Below, in pieces: positions 4,947 to 11,861 of a stretch of DNA of 19,366 nt. Position 1 is the stretch's first letter. Every line of letters starts with the position of its first letter. The stretch is from positions 1-19,366 of the forward strand of contig CAZAQB010000059.1 in assembly GCA_964487155.1 (NCBI GenBank). Reading direction: 5' to 3'. Under the pieces are notes generated by a model. It worked only from the letters and a program-made list of their open reading frames with translations. It was not told where the DNA came from and did no database searches. Source of the DNA: CAZAQB01 sp964487155. Its GTDB lineage: Bacteria; Pseudomonadota; Gammaproteobacteria; Nitrococcales; Nitrococcaceae. Position numbers and translations under genes: made by a program.

Positions 4947-6098
4947 CTATGGCGCCGTTGGGAAGTAAGGCATCCGCGGCGCATTCAGGGCGGCGCCGGC
5001 CAGCAGGTGGCCCGGCGCCGGAATCACGCTGCCGCCTACCACCGGCCCCACCGGCACGAACGGCGGGGAGAAGCTGGGCACCGGCCCCTGGCCCATCACC
5101 ATGGCCACGTTCTGACTTGGCAGCCAGGTCGAGAATCCCAGGCTCAGGCAGGCGGCCAGGTTGGTCATCAGGGCCTCGGTGGCGGGCACCCGCGCCGCCG
5201 CCGGCAGGGCGTCTTTCAGATCCCGGCCCAGGTCCACGGGCGAGACCAGGCGGTGGGACTGCCCCGACACGCAGGCGATGAGGGGATGGGGCACGTTCGG
5301 CGTGGGCGGCGCCATGGGTCCGGGCCAGGCCGCGAAGGCGGGATACCAGGGCAGGCCCGGCACCGTCACTGCGCCCCGCCAGGCGGCGAAGGCGGCACTG
5401 ACGCCGTCGGCCACGGCGTCCACGATCTCTTCCTCCAGCCCGGTGGCGGTCGCGACGTCCGGGGCGCTGCGGATCGTCGGCGCCAGACTCGGGCCCGCCA
5501 GGCAGCCGGGCGACCCGAGGGCGGTAGGGCCGTTGATGATCAGGTTGCGGAAGTGGGCCTGCAGCCGCCACATTCCGTGAGCGTACTCCACCGCCTTCAG
5601 CAGCCGGTTGCGGAAGTTCACCGTGCACACCGCTGCCGCCTCGGCGTCGCTGAGCGCACCGGCCGACACCATCCCGCCCGCCGCCCGCCGGGCCTGCACG
5701 GCGTCGTAACGGGTCTGGGCCAGGGTCTGGGCCTTCTGCAGCGAGGGCTGGGCAGCCAGCGCCTGCTTCTGGGTCTGCACCGCGGCGGCGCCGGCCTTGG
5801 CGGCCGGCTTGCTGGCCAGGACCTCCTGCTGGGACTTAACCCGAAGATTTCACAAATTTGCACCGATCTCGCTTGTCTCTTGGCCCCACAAGGAACCTTT
5901 TCTCAGTCGGCCGTACTCACCGATACGCCGCTCCTTCGAAAAGTCCCTTATGAAACCAATGTCCTACGCGATATCAGCACAAATTTGTGAAATCTTCGGG
6001 TTAAGCGCCTCGCTGGTGGGCCTGCTCGACGTGGCTGTCACCCGCGGCCGGCGGGTTACTGCGCCGGGTGCCGGCATGCGGCGTGAAAAGCTGGCCAT
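4947..6098 (-). pseudogene. Unrecognised gene split by a 161-bp TTAA-flanked element
   Basis: Removing the element at 5840-6000 and one TTAA leaves 987 bases: an uninterrupted frame of 328 codons plus stop. It starts at an ATG (6096-6098) behind an AGAGGGGGA ribosome site. The restored N-terminus reads MASFSRRMPAPG..., continuing across the joint as TSEALKSQQEVLASKP. Residues up to about 110 are Ala/Gln/Lys-rich and probably helical or disordered. The remainder is Pro/Gly-rich with distinctive stretches such as AHFRNLIINGPTALGSPGCL, VPGLPWYPAFAAWPGPMAPP and TPNVPHPLIACVS. I do not recognise the family and see no signal peptide. In the current state translation from the ATG would end inside the element after about 44 codons. 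An internal GTG at 5780 could still give a 277-residue C-terminal product. Confidence 0.65.
5840..6000. mobile_element. 161-bp MITE with perfect 21-bp inverted ends and TTAA duplication
   Basis: The left end (5840-5860) starts CCCGAAGATTTCACAAATTT. The right end (5980-6000) is its exact reverse complement over 21 bp, with weaker similarity for about 12 further bases. TTAA lies on both sides (5836-5839 and 6001-6004). The element is AT-richer than its surroundings and has no coding capacity. TTAA target duplications are known for piggyBac-like transposases and the related bacterial IS1380 group; assignment to that group is inference. Confidence 0.85.
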
Positions 6099-6287
6099 GG
6101 CTTGGTCCCCCTCTGTGAGTGCTCTGCACAAGCGAGCATGGACCGTGGCAACCCCGCGGCCACCTGTACGCCTGCCTGTGATCCGGCCGGGCCCGCCATG
6201 AGCTAAAAGGAAGTGGAGCGCGCCACGCCAGCCACGGCTTGCGGCGTGTGCAATGCCAGCCTGAACCCCGAGGGAGCAAGCCAGCCC

Positions 6288-7022
6288 ATGAGCCTCCAGG
6301 CCCTGATCTTCGACGTGGACGGCACCCTTGCCGAGACCGAAGAGGTGCACCGCCGCGCCTTCAACGAGATCTTCGTTGAGCACGGCATTGCCGAGCTCTT
6401 CCCCGACCCCGAGAACCAGTGGCGCTGGAGCCAGGCGCTGTACGGCGAACTGCTGAGGGTCACCGGCGGCAAGGAGCGCATCGCCGCCTACGCCAGCCGC
6501 TGGCTCGGTCACGATCCCGCGCCGCGCAGCGAGCGCATCGCGGCCCTGCACGTCGCCAAGACCGAGCGCTACGCCGCCATCATCGACCGGGAGGGCATCG
6601 CCCTGCGCCCCGGCATCGCCGAGCTGGTCGACGACGCCCGGGCGAGCGGAATCCGGCTCGCCATTGCCACCACCACCAGCCTGTCCAACGTCCAGGCCCT
6701 CTGCCAGGCGGCGTTCGGCCAGCCCGCCGAGCAGCTGTTCGAGGTCATTGCCGCCGGCGACCAGGTGCCCGCCAAGAAGCCGGCCCCCGACATCTATCTT
6801 GCTGCCCTGCAGCGCCTCGGCCTGCCCGCAGAAACCTGCATCGCCCTGGAGGATTCCGCCAACGGCCTGTCCGCCGCCGTCGCGGCAGGGGTGCGCTGCG
6901 TGGTGAGTCCCAGCCTCTACTGTGCGGACGATGACGTGGAGGCTGCGGCACTGCGGGTGGAGTGCTTTCGGGAGGTTGCCAATGTGGGAAGGCTCAAGCA
7001 GGCATTGGCTGCGGTGGACTAG
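6288..7022 (+). CDS. HAD-superfamily phosphatase, CbbY-like
   Basis: The 244-residue protein is a subfamily IA haloacid-dehalogenase phosphatase. Motif I is FDVDGTL (residues 8-14, with nucleophile D9 and acid D11). The residues after it (AETEEVHRRAFNEIF) are typical of CbbY. Motif II is in IATTTS, motif III is the lysine of AKKPAPDIY, and motif IV is ALEDSANGLSAA. In phototrophs and chemolithoautotrophs CbbY removes xylulose-1,5-bisphosphate, an inhibitor of Rubisco; that role here is inferred from family resemblance only. The frame is open upstream to 6213, but the ATG at 6288 matches the family N-terminus and has AGGGAG eleven bases before it. No other Calvin-cycle gene is nearby. Confidence 0.88.
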   Translation: MSLQALIFDVDGTLAETEEVHRRAFNEIFVEHGIAELFPDPENQWRWSQALYGELLRVTGGKERIAAYASRWLGHDPAPRSERIAALHVAKTERYAAIIDREGIALRPGIAELVDDARASGIRLAIATTTSLSNVQALCQAAFGQPAEQLFEVIAAGDQVPAKKPAPDIYLAALQRLGLPAETCIALEDSANGLSAAVAAGVRCVVSPSLYCADDDVEAAALRVECFREVANVGRLKQALAAVD

Positions 7023-7044
7023 GGCGGCGAGCTACAGAGGAACT

Positions 7045-7291
7045 CACAGCGGGCGTTCGCGGGCCAAGGTGCGAAGCCGATGTTGCCAAGCGGTTGTTCC
7101 GGCACATGGCGATAAAGGTAAACGAGGGCGTTGAGCGTCTGGTTCTGGGTCGCTGCCGCTACCCGACGCTCGAAGGCGAGATACTCCAGGAAGCAACGGA
7201 CCTCGGTGGCACCCATGGAAGCGGGGTGCCGAACCCCGGGAAAGCGGATGAAATTCCGGATCCAGTAGCAGTAGGCTTTCTCCATGCGCCG
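7045..7291 (-). pseudogene. Integron integrase (IntI) fragment
   Basis: The minus-strand frame reads RRMEKAYCYWIRNFIRF, GVRHPASMGATEVRCFLEYL, AFERRVAAATQNQTLNALVY and LYRHVPEQPLGNIG. These match the N-terminal SAM-like domain of integron integrases (equivalent to roughly residues 30-105 of IntI1). Both ends are missing: the first 25-30 residues are replaced by unrelated sequence, and the frame stops at 7019 before any catalytic-domain motif (no Arg...HxxR...Tyr). It is a remnant incapable of recombination. Its orientation, facing away from the GNAT gene immediately to the right, is that of an intI and its first cassette. Confidence 0.75.
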
Positions 7292-7325
7292 AAGAGCCAG
7301 CCACATGCACAGCAAAAAGGAAAAA

Positions 7326-7823
7326 ATGAATATCGATTTTAAGCGACTCACCGAAGTCGGAAAATCTGAAATTATTGAATTGATGAATAATCCGTTGGTG
7401 CGACGGCAAATGCCGTTGACCCGGGATAACTTCGAAGAAAGCGATTGTGATGAGTTTGTTGCTGCTAAAGAACGGCTCTGGTCAGTGCACGGTTATGGTC
7501 CTTGGGCGTTCGTCGTTGATGGTCAGTTTGTGGGCTGGGGTGGGCTACAATCAGAGGGTGGTGAAGCTGACTTGGGTTTGGTGTTGCACCCCAAGCACTG
7601 GGGGATAGGTAAAGCCTTATATGAAGAAATAATAGGCCGGGCGTTTGGCGAGATGGGGTTCGAGGCGGTGACAGTGCTACTTCCGCCCACGAGAACGCGG
7701 GTTAAGGGTTTGTTGCGGCTGGGCTTCAAGAAAGATGGCGAGTTAGAGGTCGGAGGTGAACGGTTCATCCGGTATCGATTGAAGAAAACAGTCCGGGGCA
7801 GAGATACGGAAAGAAGCCAATGA
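7326..7823 (+). CDS. GNAT-family N-acetyltransferase, AT-richer than its surroundings
   Basis: The 165-residue protein has the GNAT fold. WAFVVDGQFVGWGGL is the central strand pair. ADLGLVLHPKHWGIGKALYE (81-100) carries the acetyl-CoA pyrophosphate loop HWGIGKA. VTVLLPPTRTRVKGLLRLGF and GGERFIRYRL form the C-terminal part. The substrate cannot be read from sequence. Of three possible ATGs (7284, 7305, 7326) the last is preferred because AAAGGA sits directly upstream and the GNAT fold starts there. Codon use is strikingly AT-rich compared with neighbours (for example ATTATTGAATTG). With the integrase remnant behind it this suggests acquisition as an integron cassette. No convincing attC site follows. 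Confidence 0.88.
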   Translation: MNIDFKRLTEVGKSEIIELMNNPLVRRQMPLTRDNFEESDCDEFVAAKERLWSVHGYGPWAFVVDGQFVGWGGLQSEGGEADLGLVLHPKHWGIGKALYEEIIGRAFGEMGFEAVTVLLPPTRTRVKGLLRLGFKKDGELEVGGERFIRYRLKKTVRGRDTERSQ

Positions 7824-8262
7824 AAAGGCCATTTTACTCAAGTTGGGCACCCTTGACGCCCAACTCGTTACGAAAAATGGGTATAGACCATGTCTGGGAT
7901 CCTGGGCGTAGCCGTCTATGGCGGTGGGTGCGAATTAGCCCGCTCAAGGCGAAGTGTCCCCACGTGGCCGGTTATCCTCTTTTCCAGTATTGATATGGAG
8001 CGTCCGTTTTCTGGGTCGATGTGACCCGATGCGTTACCGCCGAGACAGATGGAAGCACGAAGATGGTGGGCTTCGCTTCGCTCTGCCCACCCTACGCGAT
8101 GTGCCCGAGCCGCGTGGCGCGGGACACGGAGGCGCCGGCGGTCAGACGCCTGCCGCAATTCTGGAGTCCCCACATTCGCATTACCGCCCTGGTTTCGCGG
8201 GCAGGGGGCCTGCCGCCTGCAGGCGCCGGTGCGCGGGTATCAGTCAGCCCAGGGTCCGGGAG
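7824..8262. other. Non-coding interval between convergent genes
   Basis: No gene is supported. It holds a hairpin with 8-bp arms AGTTGGGC / GCCCAACT and a 9-base loop (7841-7865) just after the GNAT stop, and one family A palindrome (8065-8095). The hairpin has no T-tract, so terminator function is uncertain. The remaining sequence shows no recognisable signal. Confidence 0.5.
8065..8095 (-). repeat. REP-like palindrome, family A (copy 3)
   Basis: On the minus strand a GTAG head precedes the stem GGTGGGC / GCCCACC with loop AGAGCGAAGCGAA. It is identical in stem and loop to 33-59 and 16338-16368. Confidence 0.85.
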
Positions 8263-8877
8263 TTACGCCGGGCCGACCGGCCTGGCTACGGCGAGGCATG
8301 CAGCCTGGCCCCTGTGCTGGTCGAGGATGGTGAACTCCTCGAGCTCCAGGCCTGCGGCGCGGATCTGTGCCTTGAAGTCGTCCTCGTAGGTCACGCGGCC
8401 GAAATCGATGCTGGTGAGCCGTTTCAGCCTGGGCTTGAGCCATTCCATCCCGCGGGAACGTCGCTTGCGGACGGTCTGGGTGAATACGATGCAGCCGGTC
8501 GATGTCAGAAGCGCGCGGCAATGGCGCAGCGCCTGTTCCGGCTCGGGCAGGAGCATGAAGCTCCCCGAGAAATAGACGACGTCATAAGGTCCGCCGTGAT
8601 GATCGTAGACGGACTCCAGCCGAAGCTCGGCCCGGCCCGCCAGCGGGGAATCCCGAAGCCTTTTTCGGGCGCGCCGGATGTAGCCCGCATCCACATCGAT
8701 ACCGGTGACGCGCAGCCGCTTTTGTCTCACCCGCTCGGCGTTGGCCAGCAGCGCGCCGGCGGTGCCGATGCCGACGTCCAGCAGCGCGGCGCCCTCGGGC
8801 ACCCGCCTGAGTACTTCGGCGTACCACCGCGCGGTGAGCCTGAGAATAAGGGCATCGTAAATGAGGCTTCGGATCAT
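8263..8877 (-). CDS. Class I SAM-dependent methyltransferase
   Basis: The 204-residue protein has a Rossmann-fold methyltransferase core. Motif I is ALLDVGIGTAGALL, the acidic end of strand 2 is VTGIDVDAGYIRRA, and motif IV is YDVVYFSGSFMLLPEPEQAL, followed by TGCIVFTQTV. The N-terminal helix IYDALILRLTARWYAEVLRR precedes motif I, as in small UbiE-like enzymes. The substrate is unknown. The frame remains open upstream to 9177, but the ATG at 8877 fits the domain boundary; its ribosome site is weak. It lies 139 bases downstream of the homocysteine S-methyltransferase-like gene on the same strand, so co-transcription is possible and SAM/methionine metabolism would be a common theme. Confidence 0.82.
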   Translation of the reverse strand: MIRSLIYDALILRLTARWYAEVLRRVPEGAALLDVGIGTAGALLANAERVRQKRLRVTGIDVDAGYIRRARKRLRDSPLAGRAELRLESVYDHHGGPYDVVYFSGSFMLLPEPEQALRHCRALLTSTGCIVFTQTVRKRRSRGMEWLKPRLKRLTSIDFGRVTYEDDFKAQIRAAGLELEEFTILDQHRGQAACLAVARPVGPA

Positions 8878-9016
8878 TGTTCCGGGTGAAAGCCGTCGCC
8901 GCGCAGCCTGCCCGGCGTCCGCCGTGGTTTGCTTGTGAGAGTCATCCCGCCGGGCACGGGCTCGGGCCGGGGCAGGGCGAGTGGCCCCGTGCGCCGTGTC
9001 GGTGCCGGTTCCGCGC

Positions 9017-9946
9017 TCAGAGCGAGTTGGCCAGCCCCCGGATATGCTCGACTCCGAGGCCGCAGCATCCGCCGAGGAGCTGCACGCCCTCGGCGGCCCA
9101 CCTGCGGCTGTAGGCGACGAAGTCCTCAACCGGGATGATGTCGACGAAGTTCCAGTGCGGCATCGTGAAGTAGCCACTGTCGGGGTAGGCCATCAGCGGG
9201 CCGGACCAGCGCGCTTTGAGCCGCTCGATGGCCGGTGCCACGGTGTGCGCCTTGCTGTGCATGACGCCGGCCGCGGCGACCCCGCTGAGCGGGATCTGCT
9301 CCAAGAGATCGTCCACGGTCAGCTCCGGGCGCGTATAAGCCACGGGTGCGCCGGATGGGCCTGCCGTGACCGAGAACCCCACCCAGACGGGCAGACCTGT
9401 CGCGACGGCAGCTCGAATGGCGGGGTTCGCCAGGTCCGGGTCCGACATCATCTCCATCAGGAGCAGGTCCACGCCGCTCTCCGCCAGGGCCTGCGCCATC
9501 TCCCGGAAGTGGGCCTCGGCGACCTCGGGCGGGGGGACGGCCCGGGGATCTCGCTGGTCGGTGCCCGGCTCAAACGGTACCTGGTGGGACATGGACCCGG
9601 CCACGGCGACCTGCCCTGCCATGCCGGTGCGCTCGCGCGCCTCCAGGGCAAGCCTCACCGACTCACGGTTGAGCTCACGGAAGCGGGAGCCGAGACCCGC
9701 GGGCTCGAGCATGATTCGATTGGTGGAGAAGGTGTTCGTGGTGATCACCCGGGCGCCGGCGCGGATGTAATCCTCGTGGACTGCGCGCAGCAATTCGGGC
9801 TCGGTGACGCTTGCCATGGCACACCACGCCCCCTCGTGGGTGGCTGCGCCCCGGCGCTCCAGCTCGGTGCCGGTCGCGCCGTCCATGACGACAACCTCCT
9901 GGGCCCGCAGGCTCTGCTCAATGGTCTCTAGTGCCGATGCTGACAT
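9017..9946 (-). CDS. Homocysteine S-methyltransferase family protein
   Basis: The 309-residue protein has the family's TIM barrel. VVVMDGATGTELERRG (18-33) opens the barrel, followed by ITTNTFSTNR (68-77), LLLMEMMSD (161-169), WVGFSVT (188-194) and the zinc-binding LGGCCGLGVEHIRGL (291-305; C294, C295). Relatives such as MmuM and BHMT carry a third zinc cysteine in a GVNC motif; here the position reads GVMH (227-230), so histidine (H230) may take its place. The family transfers methyl from S-methylmethionine, betaine or similar donors to homocysteine; the donor here is unknown. The upstream ATG at 9946 is preferred over the internal ATG before DGATGTEL because the latter would cut the first barrel strand, although an AGGAGG lies before it. 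Confidence 0.85.
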   Translation of the reverse strand: MSASALETIEQSLRAQEVVVMDGATGTELERRGAATHEGAWCAMASVTEPELLRAVHEDYIRAGARVITTNTFSTNRIMLEPAGLGSRFRELNRESVRLALEARERTGMAGQVAVAGSMSHQVPFEPGTDQRDPRAVPPPEVAEAHFREMAQALAESGVDLLLMEMMSDPDLANPAIRAAVATGLPVWVGFSVTAGPSGAPVAYTRPELTVDDLLEQIPLSGVAAAGVMHSKAHTVAPAIERLKARWSGPLMAYPDSGYFTMPHWNFVDIIPVEDFVAYSRRWAAEGVQLLGGCCGLGVEHIRGLANSL

Positions 9947-10006
9947 GGTGCTCTGGATGTCCGTCGCGGCCGGGTTGGTGGGGCGGCGCCCTCGCCGGAA
10001 CTCTGC

Positions 10007-10037
10007 AAAAAAAAGGGTCAGGCCGATGGCCTGACCC
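10007..10037 (-). terminator. Rho-independent terminator of tRNA-Val
   Basis: GGGTCAGGCC (10015-10024) and GGCCTGACCC (10028-10037) form a perfect 10-bp stem with a 3-base loop. On the minus strand it is followed by eight T residues. It sits 11 bases beyond the tRNA CCA end. Confidence 0.93.
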
Positions 10038-10048
10038 CTTCAGTGCTC

Positions 10049-10123
10049 TGGTGGGCGGCGCTGGGATCGAACCAGCGACCCCTGCCGTGTGAAGGCAGTG
10101 CTCTCCCGCTGAGCTAGCCGCCC
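10049..10123 (-). tRNA. tRNA-Val (anticodon CAC)
   Basis: Reading the minus strand, the acceptor GGGCGGC (10123-10117) pairs with GCCGCCC (10059-10053), followed by A and an encoded CCA. The D arm contains AGCTCAGCGGGAGAGC. The anticodon arm is CTGCC-TTCACAC-GGCAG, giving CAC. The T arm contains GGTTCGATCC. All arms pair. It decodes GUG, in keeping with a GC-rich genome. Confidence 0.96.
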
Positions 10124-10135
10124 ATAAGCCGCGAA

Positions 10136-10164
10136 AGTCTAGGGTGGCGTCCTGGAGCTGTCAA
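10136..10164 (-). promoter_or_regulatory. Sigma-70 promoter of tRNA-Val
   Basis: The minus strand has TTGACA (10164-10159), a 17-bp spacer and TAGACT (10141-10136), ending 12 bases before the tRNA 5' end. It is divergent to gltX. Confidence 0.85.
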
Positions 10165-10259
10165 CGACGCCGGGCCGCACGCGGCCCCCGGGCAAGCTGC
10201 TACCATGGCGCCCGGTCGCGGGCGGGCCGCCGGCGGCAGTCCCTGGCAGCGAGATAACG

Positions 10260-11681
10260 ATGAGCGTGAAGACCCGATTCGCCCCCAGCCCCACCGGATT
10301 CCTGCACATCGGTGGCGCCCGCACGGCGCTGTTCTGCTGGCTCTACGCACGCCGGCACGGCGGCCGGTTCGTGCTGCGGGTGGAGGACACCGACCGGGAG
10401 CGTTCCACCGCCGAGGCCATCAACGCCATTCTCGAGGGCATGGCCTGGCTGGGGCTGGACTACGACGAGGGCCCCTTCTACCAGACCCAGCGCTTCGACC
10501 GGTACCGGGAGCTGATCGCCCGGCTGCTGGAGGAGGGCAAGGCCTACCGCTGCTACTGCTCCAGGGAACGCCTGGAGAAGCTCCGCGAGGAGCAGCAGGC
10601 GCGCAAGGAGAAGCCGCGCTATGACGGCCGCTGCCGGAATCTCTCCGCCCCGCCGGCAGATGCCGTGGGGCCGCCGGTGGTGCGCTTCCGCAACCCGCTG
10701 GAAGGTGCGGTGGTGGTGGACGACCGGGTGCGCGGCCGGGTGGCGTTCCAGAACACCGAGCTCGACGACCTGATCATCGCCCGTGGCGACGGCACCCCCA
10801 CCTACAACTTCACGGTGGTGGTGGACGACCTGGACATGGATATCACCCATGTCATCCGCGGCGACGACCACCTGAACAACACCCCGCGCCAGGTGAACAT
10901 CCTCAAGGCGCTGGGCGCCGAGCCGCCGGTGTACGCCCACGTGCCCATGATCCTGGACGAGGAGGGCAAGAAGCTCTCCAAGCGCACCGGCGCGGCCAGC
11001 GTCATGGACTACCGCGACCAGGGCTTCCTGCCCGAGGCGGTGCTGAACTACCTGGTGCGGCTGGGGTGGTCGTGGGGCGACCAGGAGATCTTCACCCTGG
11101 ACGAGATGGTGGAGCGCTTCGACATCGCCGATATCAACAGCTCCGCCTCCAGCCTCAACCCGTCCAAGCTGCAGTGGCTCAACCAGCACTACCTGAAGAG
11201 CAGCCCTCACGCCCACGTGGCCCGGCACCTGGCCTGGCACCTGGGCCAGCGCGGCGTGGACCCCACCGAGGGCCCTGCCCTGGAGGCGGTGGTGGCGGTG
11301 CAGGCCGAGCGCAACCGCACCCTGGCGGAGATGGCCGACAACAGCCTGTTCTTCTACCGCGAGCCGCAAGGCTACGACGAGAAGGCCGCCCGCAGGAACC
11401 TCACCGCGGCGGCGCTGCCGGTGCTGGAGCGGGTGATGGGCGAGCTGGAGACCGTGGCATCCTGGCAGGCGCCCGCCATCCACGGCGTGGTCACCGGCAC
11501 CGCCGAGGCCCTGGATCTGGGGCTGGGCAAGGTGGCCCAGCCCATCCGCGTGGCGGTGGCCGGCGGGCCGGTCTCGCCCCCCATCGACGCCACCCTGGAA
11601 CTGCTGGGCCGGCAGGCGAGCCTGGCCAGGCTGGCGCGAGCCTGCGAGTGGATCCGGGCCAACGCTGAGGGAGTTTCTTGA
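10260..11681 (+). CDS. gltX: Glutamyl-tRNA synthetase
   Basis: The 473-residue protein is a full-length class I glutamyl-tRNA synthetase charging tRNA-Glu in the cytosol. The ATP-binding HIGH signature is SPTGFLHIGG (10-19), and the KMSKS equivalent is KLSKR (238-242). The zinc-binding region is CYC (98-100) with YDGRC (121-125), the same spacing as in the E. coli enzyme. RVEDTDRERST (40-50) and RGDDHLNNTPRQ (200-211) are family hallmarks. The C-terminal anticodon-binding helical domain is intact. The ATG has only a weak ribosome site, and no alternative start fits the conserved N-terminus. The stop codon is embedded in the -35 box of the downstream tRNA-Ala promoter. tRNA-Val lies divergently upstream. 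Confidence 0.98.
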   Translation: MSVKTRFAPSPTGFLHIGGARTALFCWLYARRHGGRFVLRVEDTDRERSTAEAINAILEGMAWLGLDYDEGPFYQTQRFDRYRELIARLLEEGKAYRCYCSRERLEKLREEQQARKEKPRYDGRCRNLSAPPADAVGPPVVRFRNPLEGAVVVDDRVRGRVAFQNTELDDLIIARGDGTPTYNFTVVVDDLDMDITHVIRGDDHLNNTPRQVNILKALGAEPPVYAHVPMILDEEGKKLSKRTGAASVMDYRDQGFLPEAVLNYLVRLGWSWGDQEIFTLDEMVERFDIADINSSASSLNPSKLQWLNQHYLKSSPHAHVARHLAWHLGQRGVDPTEGPALEAVVAVQAERNRTLAEMADNSLFFYREPQGYDEKAARRNLTAAALPVLERVMGELETVASWQAPAIHGVVTGTAEALDLGLGKVAQPIRVAVAGGPVSPPIDATLELLGRQASLARLARACEWIRANAEGVS

Positions 11682-11706
11682 CAGTCCCGGGGGCCGTTCC
11701 TAGAAT
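11678..11706 (+). promoter_or_regulatory. Sigma-70 promoter of tRNA-Ala overlapping the gltX stop
   Basis: TTGACA (11678-11683), a 17-bp spacer and TAGAAT (11701-11706) form a near-consensus promoter. The GC-rich GCGCC after the -10 box is the kind of discriminator expected for stringent control. The TGA of gltX (11679-11681) lies inside the -35 hexamer. Confidence 0.9.
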
Positions 11707-11721
11707 GCGCCTTCTGTTTTC

Positions 11722-11797
11722 GGGGCCATAGCTCAGCTGGGAGAGCGCCTGCATGGCATGCAGGAGGTCGGCGGTTCGATCCCGCCTGGCTCCACCA
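11722..11797 (+). tRNA. tRNA-Ala (anticodon GGC)
   Basis: The acceptor GGGGCCA pairs with TGGCTCC, including the G3-U70 wobble that defines alanine tRNAs. The D arm contains AGCTCAGCTGGGAGAGC. The anticodon arm is CCTGC-ATGGCAT-GCAGG, giving GGC. The T arm contains GGTTCGATCC, and CCA is encoded. Confidence 0.97.
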
Positions 11798-11811
11798 AGA
11801 TGACCACGAAG

Positions 11812-11836
11812 AAGGGGCCCTCGGGCCCCTTTTTTG
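11812..11836 (+). terminator. Rho-independent terminator after tRNA-Ala
   Basis: GGGGCC and GGCCCC pair around CTCG (11814-11829), followed by six T residues. AAG before the stem gives a partial T-rich tail on the minus strand, so it may also serve the convergent ycgR operon. Confidence 0.88.
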
Positions 11837-11861
11837 TTGGCACTGGCAACGGTCGATTCCC

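Noticed and set aside
4815..5990. 391-codon plus-strand frame across the interrupted gene
   Set aside because: It is Arg/Gly/His-rich and crosses the inserted element. The opposite-strand frame has a coherent protein, a ribosome site and reading-frame continuity after excision.
6001..6279. 92-codon minus-strand frame next to the TTAA element
   Set aside because: Its stop is created by the element edge and the neighbouring frame, which joins cleanly after excision, is better supported.
7824..7900. A functional attC site after the GNAT gene
   Set aside because: The two core-like heptamers are in the wrong order and no second R''/R' pair at normal spacing could be found.
8878..9177. Longer methyltransferase starting near 9177
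   Set aside because: The extension overlaps the conserved C-terminus of the upstream methyltransferase-family gene and is low-complexity Arg/Ser/Pro sequence.
10200..11483. Long minus-strand open frame (427 codons) opposite gltX
   Set aside because: It is antisense to a clear gltX and shows low-complexity His/Val/Gly-rich composition typical of antisense frames in GC-rich DNA.
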